Of a DNA stretch of 64,000 nucleotides, positions 42,953-52,262 are shown piece after piece. Below the pieces are notes generated by a model. That model searched no databases, was not told the origin of the DNA, and worked only from the letters and a program-made list of their open reading frames with translations. Position numbers and translations under genes: made by a program. Source of the stretch: Candidatus Intricatilinea gracilis (lineage in GTDB: Bacteria > Pseudomonadota > Gammaproteobacteria > Burkholderiales > Burkholderiaceae_C); NCBI GenBank assembly GCA_016702605.1, contig JADJDQ010000021.1, positions 1,628,844 through 1,692,843 on the forward strand, read 5' to 3'. Within the stretch, counting starts at the first letter, position 1, and every line of letters starts with the position of its first letter.

Positions 42953-44661
42953 GTGCGGCCAACAGGGACGCGAACCATGACTGGCCCTCGGATCAACCAG
43001 GGCAAGAGGCGTCGATGCCCACGCAGTCCGACCTTGATCAGCGGTCTGACGATCCAGGCGACGTCCAAGACACGAGGAACCAGCAGCCCCACGGCAGCTA
43101 CTCGACCATCGAGCCTTTGCCCGGTGAGGCCGGCATCCCGGATGTGGCCCTGGAACGTGGCAGTCGTTACTCGCGCAAGAGTCTGATCGCCATCGCCGTG
43201 TTCGTGGTCTCGCTGATCACCGTGGCCGTGTTGTCCATGCAGCGCCTCACCGCCGGCAAGGGCCACCGCGACGAGGCCACCGATGCGCGCAACGCGAACC
43301 GACCGGCTGCCGCCATGACGGCACCGCGCCGACTGGAATTGCCAGGACTGCCGGCACCGTCCATCCCTGGCGCCTCGGGATCGTCGGCCAGCCTGGGTGC
43401 ATCGGGACCGCAGGTGACCGTGGGTACGGGTACCCCACGGATTCCGGCCATCCAGACCGACGGTGGCGGGGAACCCTCGACATCAGGTACCGGCCCGATC
43501 GCCATGCGACCCACAGGTGCAGGGGCACCCAACCAAGCCGGCCCCAAGCCCATGGCACCCGAGGATGCACCGGTCATGTTGCTGTCGACGCGACCTGTGG
43601 CGAGTGGTTCGGCACAGCGATTCGAACCTGCAGCGCTGGCGTCGGCAGTGTCAGAGCCCACCGCAGCCGGTATCGCCGACTCAGCGAACGCATCGCGCCG
43701 CAACCTCGATGCCTACCAGCGGCAACTGAACGGGCTGCTCGACACGCTCACGCGAACGACTGCACTGGCCACACGCGATTCGGGAAGCCAGGGCGCGGCG
43801 CCAACCTCAACCGGGATGCCGTCAACTCTGGCTGGACTGCCGACGCTGCAGGGCCTGCCCTCCGCACCAGGGTCGATCCGACCACCTTCGAACGAGGCGC
43901 CTTCCAGCACCGCACAGGGCGCAGGCAATGCCGGACCCGGCCTCTTCGGCGGCCAGTTGCAGGGGTCGGCCACGCCGCGGGTAATGGCCGGGCTGCTGGG
44001 CAACCGCAGCTTGGTGCTGCCCAAGGGAACGGCCTTCACCTGTGCGCTCAAGACCAAGGTCATCAGTGCCACCTCGGGGCTGGTGGGCTGCCAGGTGCAG
44101 CGCAACGTCTACAGCGACGACGGGCGCGTGTTGTTGGTCGAGCGTGGCTCACACCTGGACGGCGAGTACCGCACCACCTCGCTCAAGCCCGGGTCGGTGC
44201 GCATCCCCGTGTTGTGGACGCGCATCCGCACACCCGAAGGTGTGACCGTGGACATCGACTCGCCCGGCACCGGGCCGCTGGGTGAATCTGGCATCGACGG
44301 GTACGTCGACAACCGCTGGGGTGAGCGCATCGGTGCGGCTCTGCTGCTCTCGCTCATCGACGATTCGGTGAAGCTGATCATCCAGGCGCAAAGCGATACC
44401 CAGGGGTCGGCCAGCACCATCGTGCTGCCGTCCACCACGGCCAACGCCAGCAAGTTGGCCGAGAAGGTGCTGGACAGCACCATCAACATCCCGCCGCTGA
44501 TCTACCAGAACCAGGGCGGCATCGTCGGTATCTACGTGGCCCGGGATGTGGACTTCTCGGGGGTGTACGAACTCCAACCGACGGTCCTGGCTACAGGTCG
44601 TGCTGCGCCGACAACCGCTGCATCGGGCGCACCGTCCGGCTTGCGCAGGGGGCAGCCATGA
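42949..44661 (+). CDS. virB10: VirB10/TrbI-like channel protein
   Basis: VirB10 spans both membranes and transmits energy from the ATPases to the outer-membrane gate. This 570-residue protein has a cytoplasmic N-terminus and one membrane helix (LIAIAVFVVSLITVAVLSM, about 78-96). A long Pro/Gly/Ser-rich periplasmic linker follows, then the TrbI-like beta-barrel with LPKGTAFTCALKTKVIS, VLLVERGSHLDGEY, TPEGVTVDIDSPGTG and IGAALLLSLIDD. A C-terminal tail follows NINIPP-type residues. GAGGAG lies 7 bases upstream. The linker is longer than in Agrobacterium VirB10. Confidence 0.94.
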   Translation: MSAANRDANHDWPSDQPGQEASMPTQSDLDQRSDDPGDVQDTRNQQPHGSYSTIEPLPGEAGIPDVALERGSRYSRKSLIAIAVFVVSLITVAVLSMQRLTAGKGHRDEATDARNANRPAAAMTAPRRLELPGLPAPSIPGASGSSASLGASGPQVTVGTGTPRIPAIQTDGGGEPSTSGTGPIAMRPTGAGAPNQAGPKPMAPEDAPVMLLSTRPVASGSAQRFEPAALASAVSEPTAAGIADSANASRRNLDAYQRQLNGLLDTLTRTTALATRDSGSQGAAPTSTGMPSTLAGLPTLQGLPSAPGSIRPPSNEAPSSTAQGAGNAGPGLFGGQLQGSATPRVMAGLLGNRSLVLPKGTAFTCALKTKVISATSGLVGCQVQRNVYSDDGRVLLVERGSHLDGEYRTTSLKPGSVRIPVLWTRIRTPEGVTVDIDSPGTGPLGESGIDGYVDNRWGERIGAALLLSLIDDSVKLIIQAQSDTQGSASTIVLPSTTANASKLAEKVLDSTINIPPLIYQNQGGIVGIYVARDVDFSGVYELQPTVLATGRAAPTTAASGAPSGLRRGQP

Positions 44662-45791
44662 CGAGCCCGGACCGCACATTGGCAAGTCAGCTGGACCTGC
44701 AGGGCATCGAGCCTCTGGGAACTCCAAGCGACGTCACTGACGGCTGGTGCGGCGAGGCCACCTCGGTGATCGAGTTTCTGCGCCCCTTGCGTGAGCAGCT
44801 CGATGCGCCGGGTGTGCTGGAGGTCTGCATCAACCGCCCTGGCGAGTTGATGATCGAGACCGTGGATGGCTGGCGCGCCCATGCGGCACCGGACATGACG
44901 CTGGAGCGTTGCCTTTCGCTGGCCACCGCCGTGGCCACCTGGTGCGACCAGCAGATCAACCAGGAGCGGCCCCTGCTGTCGGCCACGCTGCCCAGCGGCG
45001 AGCGCATCCAGTTCGTCATCCCGCCGGCGGTCACCCGCGGCACGGTGTCGATCACGGTGCGCAAGCCGTCGACGCTCATCCGGCGCTTGACGGATTTCGA
45101 GGCCGATGGCTTGTTCGAGCGCACGGCCAGCGTTGGGCAAGGTGTCACTGGCGACGCCCTGCCCTGGGAGCGCGAGCTGGCCGCTCTGGCCGCGGCACGG
45201 CGTTATGCCGACTTCTTGCGCCTGGCCGTTCGGCAGCGCCAGACCATCGTGGTGAGCGGGCGCACCGGCTCGGGCAAGACCACCTTCATGAAGGGTCTGG
45301 TCGAGGAGGTGCCACGTGAGGAGCGACTCATCACCATCCAGGACACGGCCGAGCTCACCTTGCCGCAGCACCCCAATAGCGTCCACCTCTTCTACAGCAA
45401 GGATGCCCAGGGCACGGCACAGGTGACCGCCAAGTCGTTGCTCGAGTCTTGCCTGCGCATGAAGCCCGACCGCATCTTCCTGGCCGAGGTGCGCGGAGAT
45501 GAATGCTTCCACTTCGTGCGCCTGGCGGCCTCGGGTCACCCGGGCAGCATCACCAGCGTTCATGCCGGAAGTTGCGCCCTGGCCTTCGAGCAGATGTCGC
45601 TCATGATCCGCGAGACGGGTGCCGGCGGTGGGCTCACCATGCAGGAGATCAAGGGGCTGCTGGCCGCCGTGGTCGATGTGGTCATCCAGTTCGACCGCGA
45701 CGAGCGCGGGCGCTTCATTTCGGAGCTGTACTACGAGCCGCGGGGGCTGCGCATGGCGCGCGGGCGAAGGGCGCAGGAGGCTGGGTCATGA
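44658..45791 (+). CDS. virB11: VirB11 secretion ATPase
   Basis: VirB11 is a hexameric traffic ATPase at the cytoplasmic face of the channel. The 377-residue protein has the N-terminal domain (LEVCINRPGELMIE) and a RecA-like domain with Walker A GRTGSGKTT near residue 201. An Asp box (ITIQDTAELTL), Walker B-like RIFLAEVRGDE and the His box GHPGSITSVHAG complete the set. It overlaps virB10 by four bases (ATGA) and ends by overlapping the virD4 start in the same way. Confidence 0.96.
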   Translation: MTSPDRTLASQLDLQGIEPLGTPSDVTDGWCGEATSVIEFLRPLREQLDAPGVLEVCINRPGELMIETVDGWRAHAAPDMTLERCLSLATAVATWCDQQINQERPLLSATLPSGERIQFVIPPAVTRGTVSITVRKPSTLIRRLTDFEADGLFERTASVGQGVTGDALPWERELAALAAARRYADFLRLAVRQRQTIVVSGRTGSGKTTFMKGLVEEVPREERLITIQDTAELTLPQHPNSVHLFYSKDAQGTAQVTAKSLLESCLRMKPDRIFLAEVRGDECFHFVRLAASGHPGSITSVHAGSCALAFEQMSLMIRETGAGGGLTMQEIKGLLAAVVDVVIQFDRDERGRFISELYYEPRGLRMARGRRAQEAGS

Positions 45792-47905
45792 CCACGGCGC
45801 GGTTTCCTGCTGCTCTGGATGGACCGGGCTTCAGTGAGTGGTCTACGGCCCGCAAGTGGGCTGCCATCGCTTTCGCAGTGGCTGGCCTCGCGGCCTTGGC
45901 CACGATGGCCTGCTGGCTGGCCGGCGCGGGCTTCCTGCTGGCCAACCGAGTCGATCCCAGACTAGCCAGGCCCATCACCATCGTCCAGGCTTGGCAGACC
46001 TATGCAGACGATACGCTGCAGCGGCGCCGGATCCTGGTGGCCAGTGGCCTGGCTTTCAGTGGGCTGCTCGTGGTGCTGCCTATCGCGCTGATCCATGCGG
46101 CGAGGCCTCGGCGCTCGCTGCACGGTGATGCGCGCTTTGCCAATGCGGCCGAGATCGCGAGCGCAGGGCTGATCGCTGGAGCGTCCGCGCGCAAGGGCCA
46201 TAGCCCCAGCCCGGCCATCCTGGTGGGTCGCTGGCGTGGCCAGTACTTGGCTCTGCCCGGCCAGCTCTCCGTGATGCTCTCGGCGCCTACGCGCAGCGGC
46301 AAAGGCGTGGGCGTGGTCATCCCCAACTTGCTGAACTGGCCGGACTCGGTGGTGGTGCTGGACATCAAGGGGGAGAACCATGCGGTGACGGCAGGTTATC
46401 GGGCCGAGTGTGGGCAGGCGGTCTATGCGTTCTCTCCCTTCGACGACGGCGCTTGCAGCCATCGCTGGAATCCGCTGGCGGCCGTGCGCACCGACGCGCG
46501 GCACCGGGTGGGCGATCTGCTGGCGATCGGGCAGGTGTTCTTCCCGAGCGAAGGAACGGGGACCTCGTCCGAGGCCTTCTTCAACGACCAGGCGAGGAAC
46601 TTGTTCCTCGGCCTGGGGCTGCTTTTGCTGGAATCGCCCGAGTTGCCACGCACGGTGGGCGAACTGCTGAGGCAATCCTCGGGCAAGGGCGAGTCGCTCA
46701 AGGATCATCTGAGCCACACGCTGCAGCGGCGCCGGGACGCCGGTCGGCCGCTGTCGGACGAGTGTTCGGATGCCTTGCAGCGACTGCTGGTCAACTCCGA
46801 GAACACGCTGTCGTCGATCGTGGCGACCTTCAATGCGCCGCTGACGATCTTTGCAGACGCCATCGTCGATGCGGCGACCAGCGCCTGCGACTTCCGGCTG
46901 GAGGATCTGCGACGCCGGCGCATGTCGGTGTACGTGCGTATCCCGCCGCACCGGCTGGCCAGTGCGCGGCCGCTGCTCAACCTGTTCTTCTCGCAACTGG
47001 TGAGCCTGAACACCCAGGTACTGCCAGAACACGATCCAAGTCTGGTCCACCAGGTGCTGCTGGTGCATGACGAGTTCACGGCCATGGGACGGGTGAGCGT
47101 GATCGCCCATGCGGCAGCCTTCCTGGCTGGCTACAACCTGCGGCTGCTGACGGTGGTGCAGGCGATGTCGCAGCTGGATGCCGTCTACGGCGAGAAGGAA
47201 GCGCGCAGCTTCGCGACGAACCACGGCCTGCAGATCCTCTACGCGCCGCGCGAACAGCGCGACGCCGACGAGTACAGCGCCATGCTGGGCACCTACACCG
47301 AACGGTCGACCTCGCAGGGGCGCAGCCGCAGCTACGGCGGCCAGCACGGCAACCACAGCACGAGCACGAACGAGAGCCCGCAGCGGCGCGCCTTGCTGCT
47401 GCCGCAGGAGTTCAAGGACCTGGGTGCCGAACGTCTGGTGCTGGTCGTCGAGAACTGCAAGCCCATCCTGGCCGACAAGATCCGCTACCACCGCGAGGCG
47501 GTCTTCCAGGCACGCCTGCGCCCTGCCCCACCGGTGCCGACCATGGATGTGGAGCTGCACCTGGCGCGGGTGCAGCAGCGCTGGCAGGAGCTGGGTGATG
47601 AGGTGCCCGACTGCCAGTTGCTGGAAGTGGATCGCCTGGCGCATGAGCTGGGACTGCTGCCGACGACGCTGGACGGCACACCCCAGGACATCGCAGCCAC
47701 CTTGCTGCGCTTCTTCGACGGCGAGGCGCCAACACCCGGTGACGCAGCACCGGGCAGCGTCGATGCCGGCGGGGACATCGAGGCCCTGCCTGATGACGAC
47801 GGTGTGCTCGTGACCGAGGCCGGCGACCTGGACCCGAGGGCCAGACAAGAGAGTGGCCACGATGCAGCTGTCCACCTGTCCGCACATCTGCTGCCCCAGC
47901 CCTGA
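45788..47905 (+). CDS. virD4: VirD4/TraG coupling protein
   Basis: The coupling protein brings the relaxase-DNA complex or effectors to the channel. This 705-residue protein has two N-terminal membrane helices (about residues 20-45 and 77-97) and Walker A in PTRSGKGVG near residue 168. KGENHAVTAGYR follows, and a Walker B region VLLVHDEFTAMG lies near 424. Further marks are KEARSFATNHGLQILYAPREQRDADEYS and RALLLPQEFKDL. The C-terminal 100 residues are acidic and poorly conserved. Its presence implies that the system is conjugative or derived from a conjugative one. Confidence 0.95.
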   Translation: MTTARFPAALDGPGFSEWSTARKWAAIAFAVAGLAALATMACWLAGAGFLLANRVDPRLARPITIVQAWQTYADDTLQRRRILVASGLAFSGLLVVLPIALIHAARPRRSLHGDARFANAAEIASAGLIAGASARKGHSPSPAILVGRWRGQYLALPGQLSVMLSAPTRSGKGVGVVIPNLLNWPDSVVVLDIKGENHAVTAGYRAECGQAVYAFSPFDDGACSHRWNPLAAVRTDARHRVGDLLAIGQVFFPSEGTGTSSEAFFNDQARNLFLGLGLLLLESPELPRTVGELLRQSSGKGESLKDHLSHTLQRRRDAGRPLSDECSDALQRLLVNSENTLSSIVATFNAPLTIFADAIVDAATSACDFRLEDLRRRRMSVYVRIPPHRLASARPLLNLFFSQLVSLNTQVLPEHDPSLVHQVLLVHDEFTAMGRVSVIAHAAAFLAGYNLRLLTVVQAMSQLDAVYGEKEARSFATNHGLQILYAPREQRDADEYSAMLGTYTERSTSQGRSRSYGGQHGNHSTSTNESPQRRALLLPQEFKDLGAERLVLVVENCKPILADKIRYHREAVFQARLRPAPPVPTMDVELHLARVQQRWQELGDEVPDCQLLEVDRLAHELGLLPTTLDGTPQDIAATLLRFFDGEAPTPGDAAPGSVDAGGDIEALPDDDGVLVTEAGDLDPRARQESGHDAAVHLSAHLLPQP

Positions 47906-47927
47906 TCGACTCCTAGCGGGGACTGCC

Positions 47928-48881
47928 ATGACTTCGAATCGCATTGCTCCTTCCATGTCGACTCACGACGCCTGCACGCCCGAGAAGCAGCAAGGCTCGC
48001 CGAACCGGTCCTCGCGCCGTCGTTGTGCCCGGCCTCCACACCTGCTGCTTCCCGGCCTCGTGGCCTGCGTTCTGCTCGGATCCTGCGAATCCGCGCCGAA
48101 GCCGCCCACGGTCGACGAATCCCGCAAGCGCCCGGCCAACGTGCAGATGGCCGTCGATCTACAGACTTGCCGAAGCGACCTGCAGAACACACGCCTTGCC
48201 GCCAACGACGCCAACCGGCAGGTCGAGGCCACGGTCGCGCTTGCCCGGCTGCTGGCCTGGCAGGTGAGACAGCAGACGAGTGTGAGATCGACGGCCTGCG
48301 CTGCCTCGCCACCGGCGCCTGTGGCGGTAGCCGAGCCTGCCTCTGCGCCGCAGCTCGCGGCGTCGGCGGCTGCCATCGATCCGGCGATGCCTGGCGCAGC
48401 GCCGCAGGGTGCAGGTGAGCACAGCGCGGCATCGACGCCTCCTACACCGTTGGCCGAACAAGCTGCGTCGGCATCAACTGCCACTGCACGGGTGCCTGCA
48501 CCACCGACGACAGTCAACGGCATCTACACGCTTCGGTTCGAGTTCGGCAGCGCCAGATTGAACTTGCCGGCCAGCATGGCTGCATCTCTGATCGAGGAAG
48601 CCCGTAGCGCCCCGCTGGTGCTGCTGCGTGGACGTACCGACGGGTCGATCGACACCCCGGGTGACAGCCGCATCGCCAGAGAGCGCGCGCAGGCTGTGCG
48701 GGACTACCTGATCGCCGCGGGTGTGCCAGGCCACCGCATCCGAACGACCTGGCAGGCCAGCGGTGACCACGAGGCCGACAACGGCTCGGCGCACGGCCGC
48801 GACCTCAATCGGCGGGTCGAGATCGAGATCTACCGCGCTTTGCCGGTCGCCATGAATCCGGCGCTGGCCCTGCGGCTTTGA
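47928..48881 (+). CDS. OmpA-like peptidoglycan-binding lipoprotein
   Basis: This 317-residue protein has a basic N-terminus, a membrane helix ending in the lipobox LLGSC (Cys near residue 48) and a Pro/Ala-rich linker. A C-terminal OmpA domain begins near LRFEFGSARLNLP and contains GRTDGSIDTPGDSRIARERAQAVRDYL and LNRRVEIEIYR. OmpA-like lipoproteins anchor complexes to peptidoglycan. Encoded right after virD4, it may stabilise the secretion channel and could stand in for the missing VirB7. GGGG-type ribosome sequence precedes the ATG at 47928. Confidence 0.8.
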   Translation: MTSNRIAPSMSTHDACTPEKQQGSPNRSSRRRCARPPHLLLPGLVACVLLGSCESAPKPPTVDESRKRPANVQMAVDLQTCRSDLQNTRLAANDANRQVEATVALARLLAWQVRQQTSVRSTACAASPPAPVAVAEPASAPQLAASAAAIDPAMPGAAPQGAGEHSAASTPPTPLAEQAASASTATARVPAPPTTVNGIYTLRFEFGSARLNLPASMAASLIEEARSAPLVLLRGRTDGSIDTPGDSRIARERAQAVRDYLIAAGVPGHRIRTTWQASGDHEADNGSAHGRDLNRRVEIEIYRALPVAMNPALALRL

Positions 48882-48958
48882 AGACCAGGCGAGCCGGGCT
48901 GTGACGTCTGTGACGACACCGCCCTTGCACTTAGAGCTCAACCCAACAGGAGATTGCC

Positions 48959-50215
48959 ATGGCGACAACCGCGACCGCCAGCGGACCGGCATCGACGGCA
49001 AGCCCGCCGTCCTCCATTGAATCGGGTGGTGGACCTGGGCAGGCGCACAGAACCGGCGGCACGGTCGAGCCTGTGCATGCCCGCACGCGCACTGCAGACC
49101 ATGGCGTTGAACAGGTTGCATCGGCGGTAGGCCAGGAGCGCTTTGAGGTCAGGGATCCGACGGCAGAGACGACCTACCGGGCCAATCACCTGGGCGAAGC
49201 GCAGAGTCGTGCGGCGGCGCTGGGGGCGACGCGCATCGTTGCGATCGACGCGCAAGGCCGGCGTACACCGATCCGCCAGGTCGACGGTCAGTGGCAGCGG
49301 GGCGAGCCCATGCCACCACGGCCCGATCGCCCTGCCGCAGCCTATGCGCAGGAGCGCGACGACGAATCGGCACCGGCACGACCAGCTGGGGCTTTAGCAG
49401 TCGAACCACGACCGCAGTCCCCCACAGGAAGCCGCACGGAGCTTCAGGCAGAGCGCGCAGCTCTGGCCGCACGCCTGGACGCGGCCTTGCGCGAGCGCTA
49501 CCTGATCCGGCGTGCCCCCATCGTCATGGGTGACGTCACGATCGGGCGGACCGAGTACCGCTACCGCGGCGACAGCACGCGGGTCGCCTTCACCGAATCG
49601 ACCTTCAAGCTGGCCACGCAAAGCGACCAACCTTCCGTTGCCAGGTCCATGGTGGATGTGGCCCAGGCGCGCGGCTGGAAGGGCGTGCGCATCGCCGGCA
49701 GCGAGGATTTCCGCCGCATGGTGTGGCTCGAAGCGTCGGTGCGTGGGCTGAAGACCCAGGGCTACGAGCCCAGCCCGGCAGAGATCGATCTGATGCTGCG
49801 GGAGCGGGAGGCACGCCAAGTCAATCGCATCGAGCCTGAGCGCGGGCAACCCGATCGGCCGAACGTCGATCGCACGACTCCTTCCCCGACCACGCCCGGC
49901 AGGGTGAGACCGGACGAGGCAACGACGTCGGCTTCAACACCGGCGGCGCAGAAGGCGTCTGGGCGCGGCAGTGGCGGGCGCAAGGCCGTGCTGGCGGCCA
50001 TCGAGGCGGTGCTGGTGTCGCGCGGAGTGGCGCAGGTTCGTCGCGAGGCCGTGCTGGCTGCCGCCACCGAGCAACTGGCCGCGCGTGCGCAACGCGGCGA
50101 GCCCGCGCCCCGGATCAAGGTGTACGACGCCGCGGCACCTTCCAGGCGGCCCACACCCGTGCACCCTGCGCCCGAGCACGCACGCAGTCGGGAACGGGCC
50201 GCGCCTGCGCGGTAA
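48959..50215 (+). CDS. LPD7-domain mobile-element protein
   Basis: This 418-residue soluble protein carries the LPD7 (large polyvalent protein-associated) domain at about residues 175-285: RYRGDSTRVAFTESTFKLAT, DVAQARGWKGVRIAGSEDFRRMVW and GYEPSPAEID. LPD7 domains usually sit at the C-terminus of relaxases or in separate plasmid proteins. The flanking regions are Arg/Pro/Ala-rich and disordered. No relaxase motif (HxH or catalytic Tyr block) is present here. AGGAG lies 8 bases upstream of the ATG. It follows the OmpA-like gene and precedes the DUF1173 gene by 8 bases. Confidence 0.75.
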   Translation: MATTATASGPASTASPPSSIESGGGPGQAHRTGGTVEPVHARTRTADHGVEQVASAVGQERFEVRDPTAETTYRANHLGEAQSRAAALGATRIVAIDAQGRRTPIRQVDGQWQRGEPMPPRPDRPAAAYAQERDDESAPARPAGALAVEPRPQSPTGSRTELQAERAALAARLDAALRERYLIRRAPIVMGDVTIGRTEYRYRGDSTRVAFTESTFKLATQSDQPSVARSMVDVAQARGWKGVRIAGSEDFRRMVWLEASVRGLKTQGYEPSPAEIDLMLREREARQVNRIEPERGQPDRPNVDRTTPSPTTPGRVRPDEATTSASTPAAQKASGRGSGGRKAVLAAIEAVLVSRGVAQVRREAVLAAATEQLAARAQRGEPAPRIKVYDAAAPSRRPTPVHPAPEHARSRERAAPAR

Positions 50216-50223
50216 GACTAGTC

Positions 50224-51285
50224 ATGCAGGTGGGCTGCGTCATCGATGAGCCGGCGCAGGTGCTGGCAGCACCTGGGGCCAGCTACCTGATCGACGGGAC
50301 GCTCTGCCAGGCCGATGAACCGGACTTTGCTGCAGCGATCGCCGCAGCATGGAAACGGCAGACAAGGCCGCGATGCCTGTGTTGGGCCGCGCAAGAGCAG
50401 GCTTCGTTGAGCAGCGACGCAGGTAACGCTCGGATATCAGCGGAGCACCAGGACCCGCAGATGTACATCGCCAGGTTCGGTGAGGGCTACATCGTCAAGC
50501 GCATGCCGGGCACGGCTCATCTGCATGCGTCGAACTGCTACTCATACGAAGCAGTGGACGAAGATGACGACACAGCCGTGGCCAGTCGATCTGAGATCCA
50601 GCGCAACGCGACCACCGGCGTGGCAACGCTGCGCCTGGACTTCTCGCTCAACCAGCAAGGGCCACGCAGGCGTGGCTGCGCGGCTGCAGCCACTCAGGCC
50701 GCAGATGTCCGAAGCAGGCCAAGCCGCATGGGCCTGGACGGCTTGCTGCACCTGCTGTGGCGCGAGGCAGAGCTGACCCGCTGGCACCCGAGCTTCGAGG
50801 GCCGACGCCACTGGGGGTTGGTGCGGCGCCTGTTGCAACTCGCCGCCAAGGACTTCCTGGTGCAAGGCCAGTCCCTGGCGGACTGGCTGTACCTGCCGGA
50901 GCCGTTTCGTGCCGAACAGCGCGACGAGATCGCGGCCAGGCGTCGGGCCAGCTGGACAGTGCTGCGGCCAAAGCACCCTGAAGATCAAACGCGCCGGTTG
51001 GCGCTGCTCATCGGTGAACTCAAGGCGATCGAGCCGATGCGCTTTGGTGCCCGGGTGATGATCAGGCACCAACCCGATCAATGTTTCGTCATCGACGGCG
51101 GACTGCTGCGCCGCCTGGAACATCGGTACGGCGAGTTGCTGGTGCGCTGGAGCACGAGAACCGACCTGCGCGTGGTGATAGCGGGTACCTTCGGGGTCGA
51201 GAGCAACGGCACGCCGGCGTTGCAGGTCGTCACGTTGATGGAAGTGGGGCTGAACTGGGTGCCGGTTGGCCAACAGCTGCAGTAA
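50224..51285 (+). CDS. DUF1173 family protein
   Basis: This 353-residue protein matches DUF1173, found in conjugative elements and of unknown function. It shows Cys-containing CLCWAAQEQ, MYIARFGEGYIVKRMPGTAHLHASNC, the LLHLLWREAELTRWHP block and FGVESNGTPALQVVTLMEVGLNWVPV near the end. Cys residues near 111-113, 123 and 167 could bind metal, which is inference. The sequence stops soon after the WVPV block, and family members often continue for several tens of residues, so a short 3' truncation at the island edge is possible. It lies 51 bases from the convergent RES gene. Confidence 0.68.
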   Translation: MQVGCVIDEPAQVLAAPGASYLIDGTLCQADEPDFAAAIAAAWKRQTRPRCLCWAAQEQASLSSDAGNARISAEHQDPQMYIARFGEGYIVKRMPGTAHLHASNCYSYEAVDEDDDTAVASRSEIQRNATTGVATLRLDFSLNQQGPRRRGCAAAATQAADVRSRPSRMGLDGLLHLLWREAELTRWHPSFEGRRHWGLVRRLLQLAAKDFLVQGQSLADWLYLPEPFRAEQRDEIAARRRASWTVLRPKHPEDQTRRLALLIGELKAIEPMRFGARVMIRHQPDQCFVIDGGLLRRLEHRYGELLVRWSTRTDLRVVIAGTFGVESNGTPALQVVTLMEVGLNWVPVGQQLQ

Positions 51286-51336
51286 CGTCGGTCATGTCGC
51301 AGCTGGCGCATGTCCTCTTGCTGCGAGCGCAAGCCG

Positions 51337-51858
51337 TCAACGCCAGGAGTCCGGATTCTTCGGCAGAGCCCCGGTCGGGTCGTAGACCTCGAGCCGGTCA
51401 TCGGCAGTGAGCAGGTCGTTGTAGACGACCAGGTTGGTGCCGCCAGGTGACAACGTGGAACCGAACAACACACCCTTGGCACCTGCGGCCATGGCTTCGT
51501 CACCCAGCACCCAGCTCGGTGGTTCGACGTGCTGGTTGAACCACAACCCACGCTAGTCGCAGAAGAACTCCTCCCACAGGTCCGGCCAGCGGCCGGCGGC
51601 ATAGCCGGCGCGGAAGTCGATCACCGGCACCAACCGCACCGTGTAGCTCACCAGCGTGCCGGGCGGCATCAGCGGCGACAACTGCTGGTACTCGCGCAAT
51701 GCCGTCTCGGGCTCGAGCGCCAGGTACAGCGCGGGCGTACCTGGTCGATTGACCCGCCCACCATGAGTGGCTGCGCCCGCGCCGCTGGTGGGCGCAGTCG
51801 CCCATCGGGGCGTGTGCCTGCGGTACGCCCTGACCGGGCCGAGATCGATCAAGATCAT
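51337..51858 (-). pseudogene. RES-domain toxin broken by an amber stop
   Basis: Two in-frame pieces together make a RES-family toxin. The first (51858 to 51556) contains RAYRRHTPRWA, TPALYLALEPETALREYQ and FRAGYAAGRWPDLWEEFFCD. After a TAG at 51553-51555 the same frame goes on as RGLWFNQHVEPPSWVLGDEAM, GVLFGSTLSPGGTNLVVYN and DRLEVYDPTG. RES proteins normally have a Trp between the D and RGLWFN parts (DWRGLWFN), so the stop is most simply TGG changed to TAG. RES toxins break down NAD+ in the cytoplasm. The reading frame is otherwise intact, which suggests recent inactivation, suppression or a base error. The start overlaps the antitoxin stop (ATGA). Confidence 0.82.
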
Positions 51859-52262
51859 CCTGCGGCACCAGCCTCCAGCGATGCCACGTAGCGCAGCAGG
51901 TCGTCCGCCCGCCCCTCCGACACCAGCCGCTCGGCGGTCTTGTAGCCAAACACCGACAAGGGCTCGTTGCGGTACCAGAACAGCGCCTTGTTCAGGTCAC
52001 CGGTCAGGTCAGTCGCCGCCTTGATGACCCGCAGCGCCTCGCGCAAGAAGTCCTGCACCCCGCGCGACCCCGGCGCCCGCGTGATGGTGTTGCGGTGCAC
52101 ATGCGCCTGCTCGGCCAGCGTTTGCAGGTCGATGTGCAAGGCCTGGCTGAAACGCTTGGGCGACAGCAAGGGCGCCGGGCTGTCGGCGTCACGCAGGAAA
52201 CCGGCGAACTGGGCGTAGCTGTTGCCGAGAAACGGTGAATCGAGGACGTCGATGTCGAACAT
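51855..52262 (-). CDS. Xre/MbcA/ParS-type antitoxin of the RES module
   Basis: This 135-residue protein has an N-terminal helix-turn-helix region (FSQALHIDLQTLAEQAHVHRNTITR) and the DUF2384/MbcA C-terminal block (ALRVIKAATDLTGDLNKALFWYRNEPLSVFGYKTAERLVSEGRADDLLRYV, read in pieces). The NEPLSVFGYKTAERL block is the toxin-binding and active-site-blocking part. It represses its own promoter and neutralises the RES toxin, whose gene overlaps by four bases. Unlike the toxin, it is intact. The start at 52262 is preferred; the upstream sequence is AT-richer. Confidence 0.86.
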   Translation of the reverse strand: MFDIDVLDSPFLGNSYAQFAGFLRDADSPAPLLSPKRFSQALHIDLQTLAEQAHVHRNTITRAPGSRGVQDFLREALRVIKAATDLTGDLNKALFWYRNEPLSVFGYKTAERLVSEGRADDLLRYVASLEAGAAG

